From assembly GCF_005222815.1 (NCBI RefSeq), contig NZ_STGB01000001.1, positions 1,488,001 through 1,552,000 of the forward strand: 64,000 bases of DNA. Direction: 5' to 3'. The notes beneath the pieces are model-generated. The model ran no database searches. It saw nothing but the letters and a program-made list of their open reading frames with translations, and was not told where the DNA came from. The stretch comes from Roseomonas sp. AR75 (lineage in GTDB: Bacteria > Pseudomonadota > Alphaproteobacteria > Acetobacterales > Acetobacteraceae). Shown here one piece after another: positions 44,482 to 53,680 of the stretch. The position numbers and the translations under genes were made by a program. Position 1 is the stretch's first letter, and each line of letters starts with the position of its first letter.

Positions 44482-44510
44482 TTGCGACGGGAGCCTTCAT
44501 CATTTATAAT
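44482..44510 (+). promoter_or_regulatory. Promoter of the second PEP-CTERM gene
   Basis: TTGCGA (44482-44487), exactly 17 bases, consensus TATAAT (44505-44510). It sits in a short AT-rich tract just after the TpsB stop, with GGGAGG (44529-44534) and the ATG soon after. It is one of the strongest promoter matches in the window. Confidence 0.7.
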
Positions 44511-44541
44511 TTACTAATATAACATATTGGGAGGGATCAGC

Positions 44542-45171
44542 ATGCGCCCAGTCATTCGCGTTCTCGGCGCCGCTCTTCTCGCAACAGCCCTGCTCTACGG
44601 CAACAGCACATCGCCGCAGGCAGCGCCGATCCTGCAAGTCACCATCGATACTCCAACAAGGGGCCGAGCCGTCCTGGCAGGCGATATCACACGCGGTGAC
44701 ATACGCAGATACGAACTGGTGACCAGTGGCGCTTTCTGGAGCTATGAAGCGACAGTCACGATCATTGACGGCCTTCTCGGCACTGGCGACGAATCGGTTT
44801 CGTTGCTGGTGAAGGCGCGGCATCTTGTCGCCGTCCATCCCGGCGAAGCGCACCCTGCGCTGTTGCTGACACTGCCGATCGCATACTTTGCCAACCGCAC
44901 GCCTCCCGACTTCGTTGACGAGTCGGGTCCGGCCCGGTCGAAGACCAGCGTGCTCCATCCTGGAAGCGACGAGGGGCATCAAGACAGGCTTGTCCTGACG
45001 CTCGACGATCTGAACGGCGTGCTCCCGGGCTTCGTCCTCAGCGGAGTACAATCCGACCAGATCTCGGCGCGGCTGGACGTCGCGCATATCCCAGAACCCG
45101 GCAGCATCGCTATCCTGCTTGCGGGGCTGGCCGGCACCGCCGCCCTTCGGCGTTGGCGGCGTCAGGGCTGA
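44542..45171 (+). CDS. PEP-CTERM sorting domain protein
   Basis: A 209-residue exported protein. The signal peptide MRPVIRVLGAALLATALLYG is followed by a beta-rich mature domain and a C-terminal IPEP, hydrophobic GSIAILLAGLAGTAAL and RRWRR signal for exosortase processing. Base composition is more AT-rich than its neighbours, especially upstream. GGGAGG seven bases before ATG 44542 marks the start. The function is unknown; it is unrelated in sequence to the PEP-CTERM protein at 533-1054 outside the sorting tail. Confidence 0.78.
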   Translation: MRPVIRVLGAALLATALLYGNSTSPQAAPILQVTIDTPTRGRAVLAGDITRGDIRRYELVTSGAFWSYEATVTIIDGLLGTGDESVSLLVKARHLVAVHPGEAHPALLLTLPIAYFANRTPPDFVDESGPARSKTSVLHPGSDEGHQDRLVLTLDDLNGVLPGFVLSGVQSDQISARLDVAHIPEPGSIAILLAGLAGTAALRRWRRQG

Positions 45172-45198
45172 AGCGATCAGGCGGGCAAGGCCTCGCCT

Positions 45199-45513
45199 TC
45201 AGTGCGTCCAGTTCTCGGTGCGGCCGAAGCGGAAATTGTCGGCGTAGCTTTTCGGCTTGATCTCGGCGCGGACCGGTGCCGGCGCCTCGACCTCGCAGGG
45301 TATGCCCTTGGCCTGGCAGAACGCCACCGCATCCTCGGCGGTCGCGAATGCCAGCCGCACCTGCGCCTGCGTGTCGCCGGAGCCGGACCAGCCCATCAGC
45401 GGGTCGATCCGCTTGGCCTCCAGCGGCTCGTATTGCAGCGTCCAGTCGCCGGCGCGCGCGCGGCCGGACTGCATCGCGGATTTCGGCGTGCGGTAGATGC
45501 GGGCCTTCTGCAT
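45199..45513 (-). CDS. NADH dehydrogenase accessory subunit (NDUFS4-like)
   Basis: A 104-residue protein of the ETC complex I subunit (NDUFS4, 18 kDa) family. It has ARIYRTPKSAMQSGRA, WTLQYEP, DPLMGWSGSGDTQAQVRLAF, AVAFCQAKGIPCEVE and the terminal SYADNFRFGRTENWTH. It is an accessory part of the peripheral arm, found in mitochondria and alphaproteobacteria. ATG 45513 gives MQKARIYRTPK. It is convergent with the PEP-CTERM gene; nuo genes are elsewhere. Confidence 0.9.
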   Translation of the reverse strand: MQKARIYRTPKSAMQSGRARAGDWTLQYEPLEAKRIDPLMGWSGSGDTQAQVRLAFATAEDAVAFCQAKGIPCEVEAPAPVRAEIKPKSYADNFRFGRTENWTH

Positions 45514-45541
45514 GCGGCGCAAACTACCACCCGCGATGCGG

Positions 45542-46516
45542 CTACAGAACCCCCGCCCGCAGCAGGTCGTGCAGGTGCAGGATGCCCACCGGGCGCCCGG
45601 CCTCCACCACGAAGACGCTGGTGATCCGCTTCTCGTTCAGCAGCCCGAGCAGGTCCGCCGCCAGATCCTCCGGCGCCGCGGTGCTCGGCCTCGGAGTCAT
45701 GGCGGCCGCCACCGGCCCGGCCATCGCCAGGCCGCGCTGGAAGGCGCGGCGCAGGTCACCATCGGTCAGCACGCCCACCAGCGCGCCGCCCTCGTCCACC
45801 ACCCCCGTCACGCCGAAGCGGCGCGAGGTCATCTCCACGATCGCCTGCTCGAGCGTCGCGTCGCGCGCGACCAGCGGCAGCTCCTCCGCCCCGTGCATCA
45901 GGTCCCGCGCGCGCTTCAGCCGCGCCCCGAGCTTGCCGCCGGGGTGGATCGCGCGGAAATCGGCCGGCGAGAATCCCCGTGCCTCCAGCAGGCACATCGC
46001 CAGCGCATCGCCCAGCGCGAGCTGCATCGCCGTGCTGGTGGTGGGCGCGAGCCCGTTCGGGCAGGCTTCCGGCATGCGCGGCAGCGCGAGACACAGATCC
46101 GCCGCGCTCCCCAGCGCGCTCTCGCTGCGGGAGGTGATGGCCAGCAGCTTCACGTCGAAGCGGCGCGTATAGGCGATGATGTCGGCCAGTTCCGGCGCCT
46201 CCCCCGACCAGGAAAGCGCCAGCACCACATCCTCCTTCCCGATCATCCCGAGGTCGCCATGGCTGGCCTCGGCCGGGTGGACGAAATGCGCGGGCGAGCC
46301 GGTGGAGGCCAGCGTCGCAGCGATCTTGCGGCCGACATGCCCGGACTTGCCCATGCCCGTGACGATGACGCGGCCGGGATGGGCGAGGATCAGCGCCACC
46401 GCCTCCAGCACGCGGTCGCCGAGCGGGCCTTCCAGCGCCGTGCGCAGCGCGGCCAGGCCCTCGGCTTCCAGCGTGACGGTGCGCAGCAGCGTGGCGCGGC
46501 GTGCGGCCTCGCTCAT
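45542..46516 (-). CDS. kdsD: Arabinose-5-phosphate isomerase (KpsF/GutQ family)
   Basis: A 324-residue enzyme that makes arabinose-5-phosphate, the precursor of KDO. The SIS domain shows [48 protein letters not shown] and [18 protein letters not shown]. Two CBS domains follow ([24 protein letters not shown]). The start overlaps the kdsB stop (ATGA). It is the third gene of the kdsA-kdsB-kdsD operon. Confidence 0.93.
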   Translation of the reverse strand: MSEAARRATLLRTVTLEAEGLAALRTALEGPLGDRVLEAVALILAHPGRVIVTGMGKSGHVGRKIAATLASTGSPAHFVHPAEASHGDLGMIGKEDVVLALSWSGEAPELADIIAYTRRFDVKLLAITSRSESALGSAADLCLALPRMPEACPNGLAPTTSTAMQLALGDALAMCLLEARGFSPADFRAIHPGGKLGARLKRARDLMHGAEELPLVARDATLEQAIVEMTSRRFGVTGVVDEGGALVGVLTDGDLRRAFQRGLAMAGPVAAAMTPRPSTAAPEDLAADLLGLLNEKRITSVFVVEAGRPVGILHLHDLLRAGVL

Positions 46517-47250
46517 CCGACGCGGCCCGAAAGAATCTCCCGTGCGCGCGCGAGGTCCTCCGCCGTGTCCACGCCCAGCGGCACCGTATCCACCGCGATC
46601 GCCTCGATCCGCATGCCCGCTTCCAGTGCCCGCAATTGTTCCAGCTTCTCCCGCTGCTCCAGACCCGAGGGCGGCAGTGCCACGAAGCGCGCCAGCGCGG
46701 CGCGGCGCCAGGCATAGAGCCCGATATGATGCCACAGCGGCCCCTCCCCCCAGGGCGCCGTGGCGCGGGTGAAATACAGGCAGCGGAAGCGGCCCGGCGC
46801 CAGCTCGCTGCCGACCATCTTCACCACCTGGGGCGCCACCCGCTCCTCCGGCCGCACGATCTCCGCGACCAGTGTCGCCATGTCCACGTCCGGGTTCATC
46901 AGCGGCACCAGCGCGGCGCGGATCGTCGCCGGGGCGATGGTGGGCAGGTCGCCCTGCACGTTCACCACGGCATCGTGCGCGCCCGTGGGATCGAGCACCG
47001 AGAGCGCCTCATGCACCCGGTCCGTGCCGGAAGGATGATCGTCCCGCGTCATCTGCACGCGCCCGCCGACGCGCGCCACGGCTTCCGCGATCACCGGGCT
47101 GTCGGTGGCGACGACGACGGCGCCGAGATCGGCCTCCATCGCCCGGCGCCAGACATGCACGATCATCGGCTCGCCATGGATGTCGGCCATCGGCTTGTCG
47201 GGCAGGCGGGTGGCGGCCATGCGCGCGGGGATGACGACGATCGGGTTCAT
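46513..47250 (-). CDS. kdsB: 3-deoxy-manno-octulosonate cytidylyltransferase
   Basis: A 245-residue CMP-KDO synthetase that activates KDO for transfer to lipid A. Motifs: [59 protein letters not shown] and [13 protein letters not shown]. Its length is as expected. It starts 30 bases after kdsA and is coupled to kdsD. Confidence 0.95.
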   Translation of the reverse strand: MNPIVVIPARMAATRLPDKPMADIHGEPMIVHVWRRAMEADLGAVVVATDSPVIAEAVARVGGRVQMTRDDHPSGTDRVHEALSVLDPTGAHDAVVNVQGDLPTIAPATIRAALVPLMNPDVDMATLVAEIVRPEERVAPQVVKMVGSELAPGRFRCLYFTRATAPWGEGPLWHHIGLYAWRRAALARFVALPPSGLEQREKLEQLRALEAGMRIEAIAVDTVPLGVDTAEDLARAREILSGRVG

Positions 47251-47280
47251 CGCGGGACGCCCTTCTTCCCCCCGTTCGGT

Positions 47281-48162
47281 TCAGGCCCCGGCGGCGCCGG
47301 CGGCACGATCCTCGGCGGCAAAGGCCTTGGCCAGCGCATCCAGCGCCTGCAGCCGCGCGACCAGCGCCTCGAACCGATGGAGCGGCACCATGTTCGGACC
47401 GTCCGAAGGCGCCTTGTCCGGGTCCGGATGCGTCTCGATGAAGAGGCCCGCGACGCCGACGGCCACCGCCGCGCGGGCCAGCGTCTCCACGAATTCCCGC
47501 TGGCCGCCGGAGGACCCGCCCTGCCCGCCGGGCTGCTGCACGGAATGGGTGGCGTCGAACACCACGGGATGGCCGGTGCGCGCCATGATCGGCAGCGCGC
47601 GCATGTCGGAAACCAGCGTGTTGTAGCCGAAGGAGACGCCGCGCTCCGTCAGGATCACCCGCGGATTCCCCGCGCCCGTGATCTTCCGGGCCACATGCGG
47701 CATGTCCCAGGGTGCGAGGAACTGGCCCTTCTTGACGTTCACCGCGCGGCCGGTGGCGGCGGCGGCGAGCAGCAGGTCGGTCTGGCGGCAGAGGAAGGCG
47801 GGGATCTGCAGCACGTCCACCACCTCCGCCACCGGGGCGCATTGGCCGGCGTCGTGCACGTCGGTCAGCACCGGCAGGCCGAGCGAGTCGCGGATCTCCG
47901 CGAAGACAGGCAGCGCGGCCGCCATCCCCATGCCGCGCGCCGCGGAGCCGGAGGTGCGGTTCGCCTTGTCGAAGCTGGTCTTGAACACCAGCCCGATGTT
48001 CCTGGACGCGGCGATTTCCTTCAGCGCCTGCGCGACTTCCAGCGCATGGGCGCGGCTTTCCATCTGGCAGGGGCCGGCGATCAACGCGATGGGCAGGTGA
48101 TTGGCCAGGCGCACGGCACCGGGGCCGGCGCCGATCTCGACGGTCTGGGGCGGGAGGGTCAT
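47281..48162 (-). CDS. kdsA: 3-deoxy-8-phosphooctulonate synthase
   Basis: A 293-residue aldolase-type enzyme condensing phosphoenolpyruvate with arabinose-5-phosphate. Motifs: [80 protein letters not shown] and [16 protein letters not shown]. The N of VNVKKGQF stands where metal-independent KdsA enzymes have Asn rather than Cys. The KDO-8-P phosphatase gene is not in this window. Confidence 0.95.
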   Translation of the reverse strand: MTLPPQTVEIGAGPGAVRLANHLPIALIAGPCQMESRAHALEVAQALKEIAASRNIGLVFKTSFDKANRTSGSAARGMGMAAALPVFAEIRDSLGLPVLTDVHDAGQCAPVAEVVDVLQIPAFLCRQTDLLLAAAATGRAVNVKKGQFLAPWDMPHVARKITGAGNPRVILTERGVSFGYNTLVSDMRALPIMARTGHPVVFDATHSVQQPGGQGGSSGGQREFVETLARAAVAVGVAGLFIETHPDPDKAPSDGPNMVPLHRFEALVARLQALDALAKAFAAEDRAAGAAGA

Positions 48163-48262
48163 GGCCTGGCGTGGCTGCCACCAGCGCGACGGCGGCGCAA
48201 GGGCCGCGCGCGACCGGGCCGCTGCGCGCCGCCGGCGGGTCGCGCCAGCGACGGTCGGACCA

Positions 48263-49243
48263 CTACCCGAAATACCCCCGCCACCAGGCCACGAAGCGGC
48301 CGAGGCCGGTCGCCAGGTCGGTGGTGGGTCGCCAGCCGAAATCGCGCTCCATCGCGGAGACATCGGCATAGGTCGCGGGTACGTCGCCCGGCTGCATCGG
48401 CATCAGCACGCGCTTCGCCTGCACGCCCAGCAGCGCCTCCAGCATCGCCACCATGTCCAGCAGCTCCTCCGGCCGGCTGTTGCCGATGTTGTAGAGGCGG
48501 TGCGCCGGTGCGGCCGGCGGGCAGTCCAGCGCGGCCACCACGCCGGCGACGATGTCGTCCACATAGGTGAAGTCGCGCTTCATCCGGCCCTCGTTGAACA
48601 GCCGGATGGGCTCGCCCTTCAGCATCGCCTCGGTGAACAGCCAGTAGGCCATGTCGGGCCGGCCCCAGGGGCCATAGACCGTGAAGAAGCGCAGCCCCGT
48701 CAGGCTGAGGCCGTAGAGGTCGGTGTAGGACTTCGCCATCATCTCGCCCGCCAGCTTGGTGGCGGCGTAGAGCGAGGCCGGGCGGTCGGCGCAGTCGGTC
48801 TCCCGGAACGGGCCGTCGGTGCGCGAGCCGTAGACCGAGCTGGTGGAGGCATAGACGGCGTGCCCGATCCGTCCCTCGGCCCGGCGCACGCCTTCCAGGA
48901 TCGCCAGCGTGCCCGTCACATTGGCCGCGGTGTAGGCGAAGGGCGCCTGCAGCGACCAGCGCACGCCGGCCTGCGCGCCGAGATGCACCACGCGATCGAG
49001 GCCGGGATTCGCCGCCATGAGCGCCAGCACGGCATCATGGTCCGACAGGTCCAGCCTGTGGAAGGCGAACTGCCCGGGGCGGGCCGCGCCGGTCAGCGCG
49101 GCCAGACGGGCTTCCTTCAGCCTGGGGTCGTAGTACGGGTTGAGGTTGTCGAGCCCGATCACCGCCTCGCCCCGCGCCAGCAGCGCCTGGCACAGATGCG
49201 CCCCGATGAAGCCGGCCGCGCCGGTGACAAGGACCTGGCCCAT
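48263..49243 (-). CDS. NAD-dependent epimerase, UDP-glucuronate 4-epimerase-like
   Basis: A 326-residue extended short-chain dehydrogenase. The Rossmann motif is [12 protein letters not shown], the catalytic pair is Tyr159-x3-Lys163 with Ser134/135 in STSSVYG, and the substrate region [21 protein letters not shown] is characteristic of UDP-glucuronate 4-epimerases. It would convert UDP-glucuronate to UDP-galacturonate. The divergent neighbour ugd makes UDP-glucuronate, which supports the call. The start is ATG 49243. Confidence 0.85.
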   Translation of the reverse strand: MGQVLVTGAAGFIGAHLCQALLARGEAVIGLDNLNPYYDPRLKEARLAALTGAARPGQFAFHRLDLSDHDAVLALMAANPGLDRVVHLGAQAGVRWSLQAPFAYTAANVTGTLAILEGVRRAEGRIGHAVYASTSSVYGSRTDGPFRETDCADRPASLYAATKLAGEMMAKSYTDLYGLSLTGLRFFTVYGPWGRPDMAYWLFTEAMLKGEPIRLFNEGRMKRDFTYVDDIVAGVVAALDCPPAAPAHRLYNIGNSRPEELLDMVAMLEALLGVQAKRVLMPMQPGDVPATYADVSAMERDFGWRPTTDLATGLGRFVAWWRGYFG

Positions 49244-49315
49244 GCTCAGGCGGCGCCGATTGGGGAAGGCATGCGGGCGAGACTCCTGGCCGGTGCCGCC
49301 GGCGTGCTGCGGGGC

Positions 49316-49345
49316 GGTATAATCTCGGCGGGCGCAGGGCGCCAA
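49316..49345 (-). promoter_or_regulatory. Possible promoter of the epimerase gene
   Basis: Minus strand: TTGGCG (49345-49340), 18 bases, TATACC (49321-49316), about 75 bases before ATG 49243. The match is weak to moderate. The same bases read TATAAT (49318-49323) on the plus strand but without a -35. Confidence 0.3.
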
Positions 49346-49527
49346 GCCGCGCGCCCTTCCCCGCCGTTAACCCCACCGCAGTGCCCGCCGCGCCAGATTG
49401 CGCCCGGCCGCCGCGCCGCAACCCCGCCCCTCCGCGCCGCCGCCCGGCCGTGGTATGGCGGCGCCGACCGGGCCAAGGGGGCCCGAGGCGGCATGCTTCC
49501 GGGCCGCGACAGAGAAAGAGGTTTGCG

Positions 49528-50844
49528 ATGCGCGTGGCGATGATCGGGTCCGGCTATGTCGGGCTGGTGTCCGGGGCCTGCTTCGCCGATTTCGGGCATG
49601 AGGTGATCTGCGTCGATGTGAACGAACAGCGCATCGCCGACCTGAAGAAGGGCATCATCCCGATCTACGAGCCCGGCCTGGACCGCCTCGTGGCGGACAA
49701 CGTCGCGGCAAACCGGCTGTCCTTCACCACCGATCTGGCCGAGGCCGTGCCGACGGCGCAGGCGGTGTTCATCGCCGTCGGCACCCCGGAACGCCGCGGC
49801 GACGGCCATGCCGACCTGCGCTACGTGCGCGACGCCGCGAAGGACATCGCGCGGGTGATGGCCGGCTATACGGTGGTGGTGAACAAATCCACCGTCCCCG
49901 TCGGCACCGGCGACATGGTGGAAGGCATCATCCGGGAAGCCCGGCCGGATGCCGAGTTCTCCGTGGTGTCCAACCCGGAATTCCTGCGCGAGGGCGCCGC
50001 GATCGAGGATTTCAAGCGCCCCGACCGCGTCGTGGTCGGTGCCAATGACGAGCGTGCGAAGGAGGTGATGGCGGAGCTCTATCGCCCGCTGTCGCTGAAC
50101 GCCGCGCCGGTGCTGTTCACCGACCGCCGCACGGCGGAGCTGACCAAGTATGCCGCGAACGCCTTCCTCGCCACCAAGATCACCTTCATCAACGAGATCG
50201 CCGATCTCTGCGAGGAAGTCGGCGCGGATGTGCAGCTGGTGGCGCGCGGCATCGGCATGGACAAGCGCATCGGGCCGAAATTCCTGAACGCCGGCCCGGG
50301 CTATGGCGGGTCCTGCTTCCCGAAGGACACCAAGGCGCTGATGCGCAGCGCGCAGGATTACGGCGTGGCGATGCGCATCGTCGAAAGCGTCGTCGCCGTG
50401 AACGACGCGCGCAAGACGGCGATGGCGCGCAAGGTGGTGAAGGCCTGCGGCGGCAGCGTGCAGGGCAAGACGATCGCGGTGCTCGGCCTCACCTTCAAGC
50501 CGAACACCGACGACATGCGCGATTCGCCGGCCATCAGCATCATCGGCGCGCTGCAGCGCGCCGGCGCGCATATCCGCGCCTTCGATCCCGTCGGCATGGA
50601 GCAGGCGAAGAAGGAACTGACCGACGTCACCTACGCCACCGATGCCTATGATTGCGCGCATGGCGCGGATGCGCTGGTGCTGATCACCGAGTGGGACGCC
50701 TTCCGCGCGCTGGACCTGGCGCGGCTGAAGCAGCGCATGGCGGCGCCGGTGCTTGTCGATCTGCGAAACGTATACCGCGCCGAGGAGATGGCGCGGCACG
50801 GCTTCCAGTACAGCCGCGTCGGGGGCCGGTCGGCCGGCAACTGA
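49528..50844 (+). CDS. ugd: UDP-glucose 6-dehydrogenase
   Basis: A 438-residue enzyme that oxidises UDP-glucose to UDP-glucuronate with two NAD+. N-terminal Rossmann fold MIGSGYVGLVSGACFADFG; catalytic Cys263 in GPGYGGSCFPKDT; Lys207 in AELTKYAANAFLA; central NPEFLREGAAIEDF; C-terminal GLTFKPNTDDMRDSPAI. AAGAGG six bases before ATG 49528. A terminator follows. The product feeds the divergent epimerase and probably surface polysaccharide. Confidence 0.95.
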   Translation: MRVAMIGSGYVGLVSGACFADFGHEVICVDVNEQRIADLKKGIIPIYEPGLDRLVADNVAANRLSFTTDLAEAVPTAQAVFIAVGTPERRGDGHADLRYVRDAAKDIARVMAGYTVVVNKSTVPVGTGDMVEGIIREARPDAEFSVVSNPEFLREGAAIEDFKRPDRVVVGANDERAKEVMAELYRPLSLNAAPVLFTDRRTAELTKYAANAFLATKITFINEIADLCEEVGADVQLVARGIGMDKRIGPKFLNAGPGYGGSCFPKDTKALMRSAQDYGVAMRIVESVVAVNDARKTAMARKVVKACGGSVQGKTIAVLGLTFKPNTDDMRDSPAISIIGALQRAGAHIRAFDPVGMEQAKKELTDVTYATDAYDCAHGADALVLITEWDAFRALDLARLKQRMAAPVLVDLRNVYRAEEMARHGFQYSRVGGRSAGN

Positions 50845-50891
50845 CCGGCGGCCCCTGCGCGGCATTCGCCTTGCCTGACAAGAAGGCGCAA

Positions 50892-50912
50892 GGGCGGGCG
50901 TTGTGCCCGCCC
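50892..50912 (+). terminator. Terminator of ugd
   Basis: GGGCGGGC-GTTGT-GCCCGCCC, an 8-bp stem, followed by CCCTTTCAT. It lies 48 bases after the ugd stop. Confidence 0.6.
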
Positions 50913-51176
50913 CCCTTTCATCGCATACGCCCGACCCGGACGCGCATCGCCCGCGGCATCATGCAACCGGGGCGCAAGGCTCGCTGCGGGGCCGATCTGC
51001 ATATGGTCTACGAACTGTCAATATCGATCGGGCCACACCTCCGACCAAAGCAGCAACACGCATCTCATTTTCCGTGCATTGGTGGCTTGCCCCTAGAAAA
51101 CAACATGGACAGTATGCCGCACCTGGGATCGGGGCCGCATCGCGACTGAGGTCTTCCGCCTGAAGAAGCGGACTTT

Positions 51177-51190
51177 CATTAAGATTAATG
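51177..51190. promoter_or_regulatory. AT-rich palindrome upstream of the metalloprotease
   Basis: CATTAA-GA-TTAATG stands out in a 70 % GC genome. Its placement before the protease start suggests an operator for a dimeric regulator, unproven. Confidence 0.35.
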
Positions 51191-51241
51191 ACCTGCTGCT
51201 TGCTTGTGGCCTGCGGACTGGCTGCTACGGGGGGTTTTCGT

Positions 51242-53632
51242 ATGGGTTTTCTGACCAATGCGCTCGCTTTGCTGCGCGCGCGCTATGAGGCTGACGCAGC
51301 GGCCGAGCAGGAAGAGACCACAACCACCGCGCCGCCCCCTCCGCCCCTGGAACGGCCGGAGCCGGACATCGTCTCCGGCGGCAACTCCGGCTCCGGCTTC
51401 ACCTGCGACGACGGCGTGGACGCGCCCGGGGACAGCGGCCTCCATGCAACCGGCTGCGGCTGCGGCGCCTGCGGCCTGCCGACGGTGACGCCGCTCGGCG
51501 AGGCTCTTGAACCGACCATCGCGGAGCAGAAGGCCACCGCCGGCCACCCAACGGTCCAGCAGGTGATCGCGGACACGGTCACGCTCGATGCGGTGCCGGA
51601 CAACGGCCTTGGCATCGCCTTCGGCGACACCTTCAAGCTGCACAGCCTGCCCGGCGCAAAATACACCGTCTATCTCGACTTCGACGGCCACACGACCACC
51701 GGCACCTCCTGGAACAGCTACTGGGGGACGGCAACGATCAACTCGCCCGCTTTCTCCCTCGACACCGCTGCGGCCTTCTCCGCCTCCGAACTCAGCTCCA
51801 TCCAGCAGGTCTGGCAGCGCGTGGCGGAATACTTCTCCCCCTTCAACATCAACGTCACCACCGAGGATCCGGGGCTCGAGGCGCTGCGCTACACCGGCAA
51901 GGGCGACGAGGCCTTCGGCGTGCGCGTGGTCATCACCGACGAGGGCGGCAAGAACTTCGGCGGCATCGCCTATACCGGCAGCTTCGACTGGGGCAGCGAC
52001 ACGCCGGTCTTCATCTATGCCAACCGCCTGGCCGACAAGGCGAAGAACATCGCCGACGCCGCGGCGCATGAGATTGGCCACTCGCTGGGCCTGAGCCATG
52101 ACGGCATCACCGTCAACGGCACGCGCAACGACTACTATTACGGCCATGGCAGCGGCGCGACGGATTGGGCGCCGGTGATGGGCGTCGGCTACAACGCCAA
52201 CATCGTGCAGTGGAGCAAGGGCGAATACACCGGCGCGACGATGCTGCAGGACGACCTCGCGGTCATCACCACGCAGAACAACGGCGTCGGCTACCGCGCG
52301 GATGACTGGGGGAACAGCTTCACCACGGCCGGCGCGCTCGGCGGCAGCATCGTGGACGGCATCGCCGAGGTGCAGACCTTCGGCGTGATCTCGGGCTCCG
52401 GCACGAACAACGACGTGGACATGTTTCGCTTCACCGTCGCCGCCGGCGGCAGCCTGGACCTCACCGTCTCCGCCTGGTCGCGAATCCACGTGGCCGGCTC
52501 CGCCACGCCCACCTACGCCGCCTCGGCCTTCAGCATGATGGATGTGGCGCTCAGCCTCTACGATTCGTCGCGCACGCTGATCCAGTCGGTGAACGCCGCG
52601 ACCTCGCTCGGGGCGCAGATCACGGCCACCGATCTGGCGGGGGGCACCTACTATCTGGCAATCGACGGCGTCGGCTTCGGCGATCCGCTGGCGGCCAAGC
52701 CGACGGGGTACAGCGAATACGGCTCGCTCGGGCAGTACATGGTGACGGGCAGCTACACCGAATCCCTGCCGTCAGACCCGGAGCCTCCGCCTCCGCCGCC
52801 CCCGCCACCACCCCCGCCGCCTCCGCCGCCACCCCCGCCACCCGATCCCGATCCGGAACCGCCGCCGCCGGTGACGCCGAAGCTGCTGGTGGACCGGACC
52901 ACGGTGACGACGTCCGAGGCGGGCGAAACGGAGATCGTCGTCGTGCGCGCCGAGGGTGTCGCCGGCGAGGTGCTGGTGACCATCAGCGGCCTCAACGCGA
53001 ATGAGGGCGCGCTCAGCGCCGGGACGCTGCTGCTGAACGCCGCGAACAGCTGGACCGCCAACCTTGCCATCACCGGCGTCGACGACGAGGCCGCGGACGG
53101 CTCGGCCGCCTACACGCTGACCCTCGCCGCGGCCGGCCTGCCGGAGGCGAGCGTCGCCGTGACGAACCTCGACGACGACCTGGCCGCCACCAATGGCGGG
53201 AAGCCCTATGGGCAATACCTCGTCTCGCCGAGCGTCGTCGGTGCGACCAAGGGCGCGCAATTCGCATTGGACAGCCGCTTCACCACCCTGCGGGAAGGCG
53301 TCACCGCGGACGGCGCCACCATCGACTTCCGCTGGCAGTTCGTGAACCTCGCGCCGGGCGACAAGGTGATGCAGGTGGTCGCGAACTCGACCACTGAGGC
53401 CTTCCGCTTCGAGTATTCCGCGGACAACGGCACCACCTGGCAGCGCTTCATGGATGCGCCGGATTCCGCGCTCTCCTGGGACGGCGAGTTCATCGCGACC
53501 GGCGTTGGCAGCGTCATGTGGGTGCGGCTGGTAGACGCAGTGGTGCAGGGCGACACGGTGCGCGACACGATCATCGTGAACCTGTTCACCATGTCCGACG
53601 CCCAGGTCTCCGGCATCGAGGCGATCTGGTGA
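51242..53632 (+). CDS. Secreted metzincin metalloprotease with PPC and Calx-beta domains
   Basis: A 796-residue zinc protease. The metzincin motif HEIGHSLGLSHD is at residues 276-287, with a likely Met-turn (APVMGVGYN) after it. The N-terminus has a Cys-rich segment (HATGCGCGACGLP) that could act as a cysteine switch, which is inference. Downstream: a PPC-like domain (about 380-505), a Pro-only linker (about 515-535), a Calx-beta-like domain (about 545-640) and a C-terminal beta domain. No RTX repeats are present. The start is uncertain: ATG 51242 is preceded by a G-run, while ATG 51188 would add MTCCLLVACGLAATGG, a possible signal. It converges on the giant RTX gene with a shared hairpin between them. 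Confidence 0.82.
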   Translation: MGFLTNALALLRARYEADAAAEQEETTTTAPPPPPLERPEPDIVSGGNSGSGFTCDDGVDAPGDSGLHATGCGCGACGLPTVTPLGEALEPTIAEQKATAGHPTVQQVIADTVTLDAVPDNGLGIAFGDTFKLHSLPGAKYTVYLDFDGHTTTGTSWNSYWGTATINSPAFSLDTAAAFSASELSSIQQVWQRVAEYFSPFNINVTTEDPGLEALRYTGKGDEAFGVRVVITDEGGKNFGGIAYTGSFDWGSDTPVFIYANRLADKAKNIADAAAHEIGHSLGLSHDGITVNGTRNDYYYGHGSGATDWAPVMGVGYNANIVQWSKGEYTGATMLQDDLAVITTQNNGVGYRADDWGNSFTTAGALGGSIVDGIAEVQTFGVISGSGTNNDVDMFRFTVAAGGSLDLTVSAWSRIHVAGSATPTYAASAFSMMDVALSLYDSSRTLIQSVNAATSLGAQITATDLAGGTYYLAIDGVGFGDPLAAKPTGYSEYGSLGQYMVTGSYTESLPSDPEPPPPPPPPPPPPPPPPPPPPDPDPEPPPPVTPKLLVDRTTVTTSEAGETEIVVVRAEGVAGEVLVTISGLNANEGALSAGTLLLNAANSWTANLAITGVDDEAADGSAAYTLTLAAAGLPEASVAVTNLDDDLAATNGGKPYGQYLVSPSVVGATKGAQFALDSRFTTLREGVTADGATIDFRWQFVNLAPGDKVMQVVANSTTEAFRFEYSADNGTTWQRFMDAPDSALSWDGEFIATGVGSVMWVRLVDAVVQGDTVRDTIIVNLFTMSDAQVSGIEAIW

Positions 53633-53636
53633 GGAC

Positions 53637-53670
53637 GCTGCCGGCGGGCCCGGATCGGCCCGCCGGCAGC
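53637..53670. terminator. Strong bidirectional hairpin between protease and RTX giant
   Basis: GCTGCCGGCGGGCC, CGGATC loop, GGCCCGCCGGCAGC: a perfect 14-bp stem filling the 48-base convergent gap. It is the longest perfect hairpin I found in the window. Confidence 0.65.
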
Positions 53671-53680
53671 GCGCACCGCG

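Larger units (their letters stand above)
50845..51241. other. Intergenic region between ugd and the metalloprotease gene
   Basis: A 397-base gap. It contains the ugd terminator (50892-50912), then a region that becomes distinctly AT-richer from about 51000. A near-palindrome CATTAA-GA-TTAATG (51177-51190) lies 52 bases before the protease ATG. I see no tRNA or credible gene. No clear -35/-10 pair stands out. Confidence 0.5.

Noticed and set aside
52779..52860. CCG/CCC-rich simple repeat as an assembly artefact
   Set aside because: It stays in frame as a proline linker between two recognisable domains.
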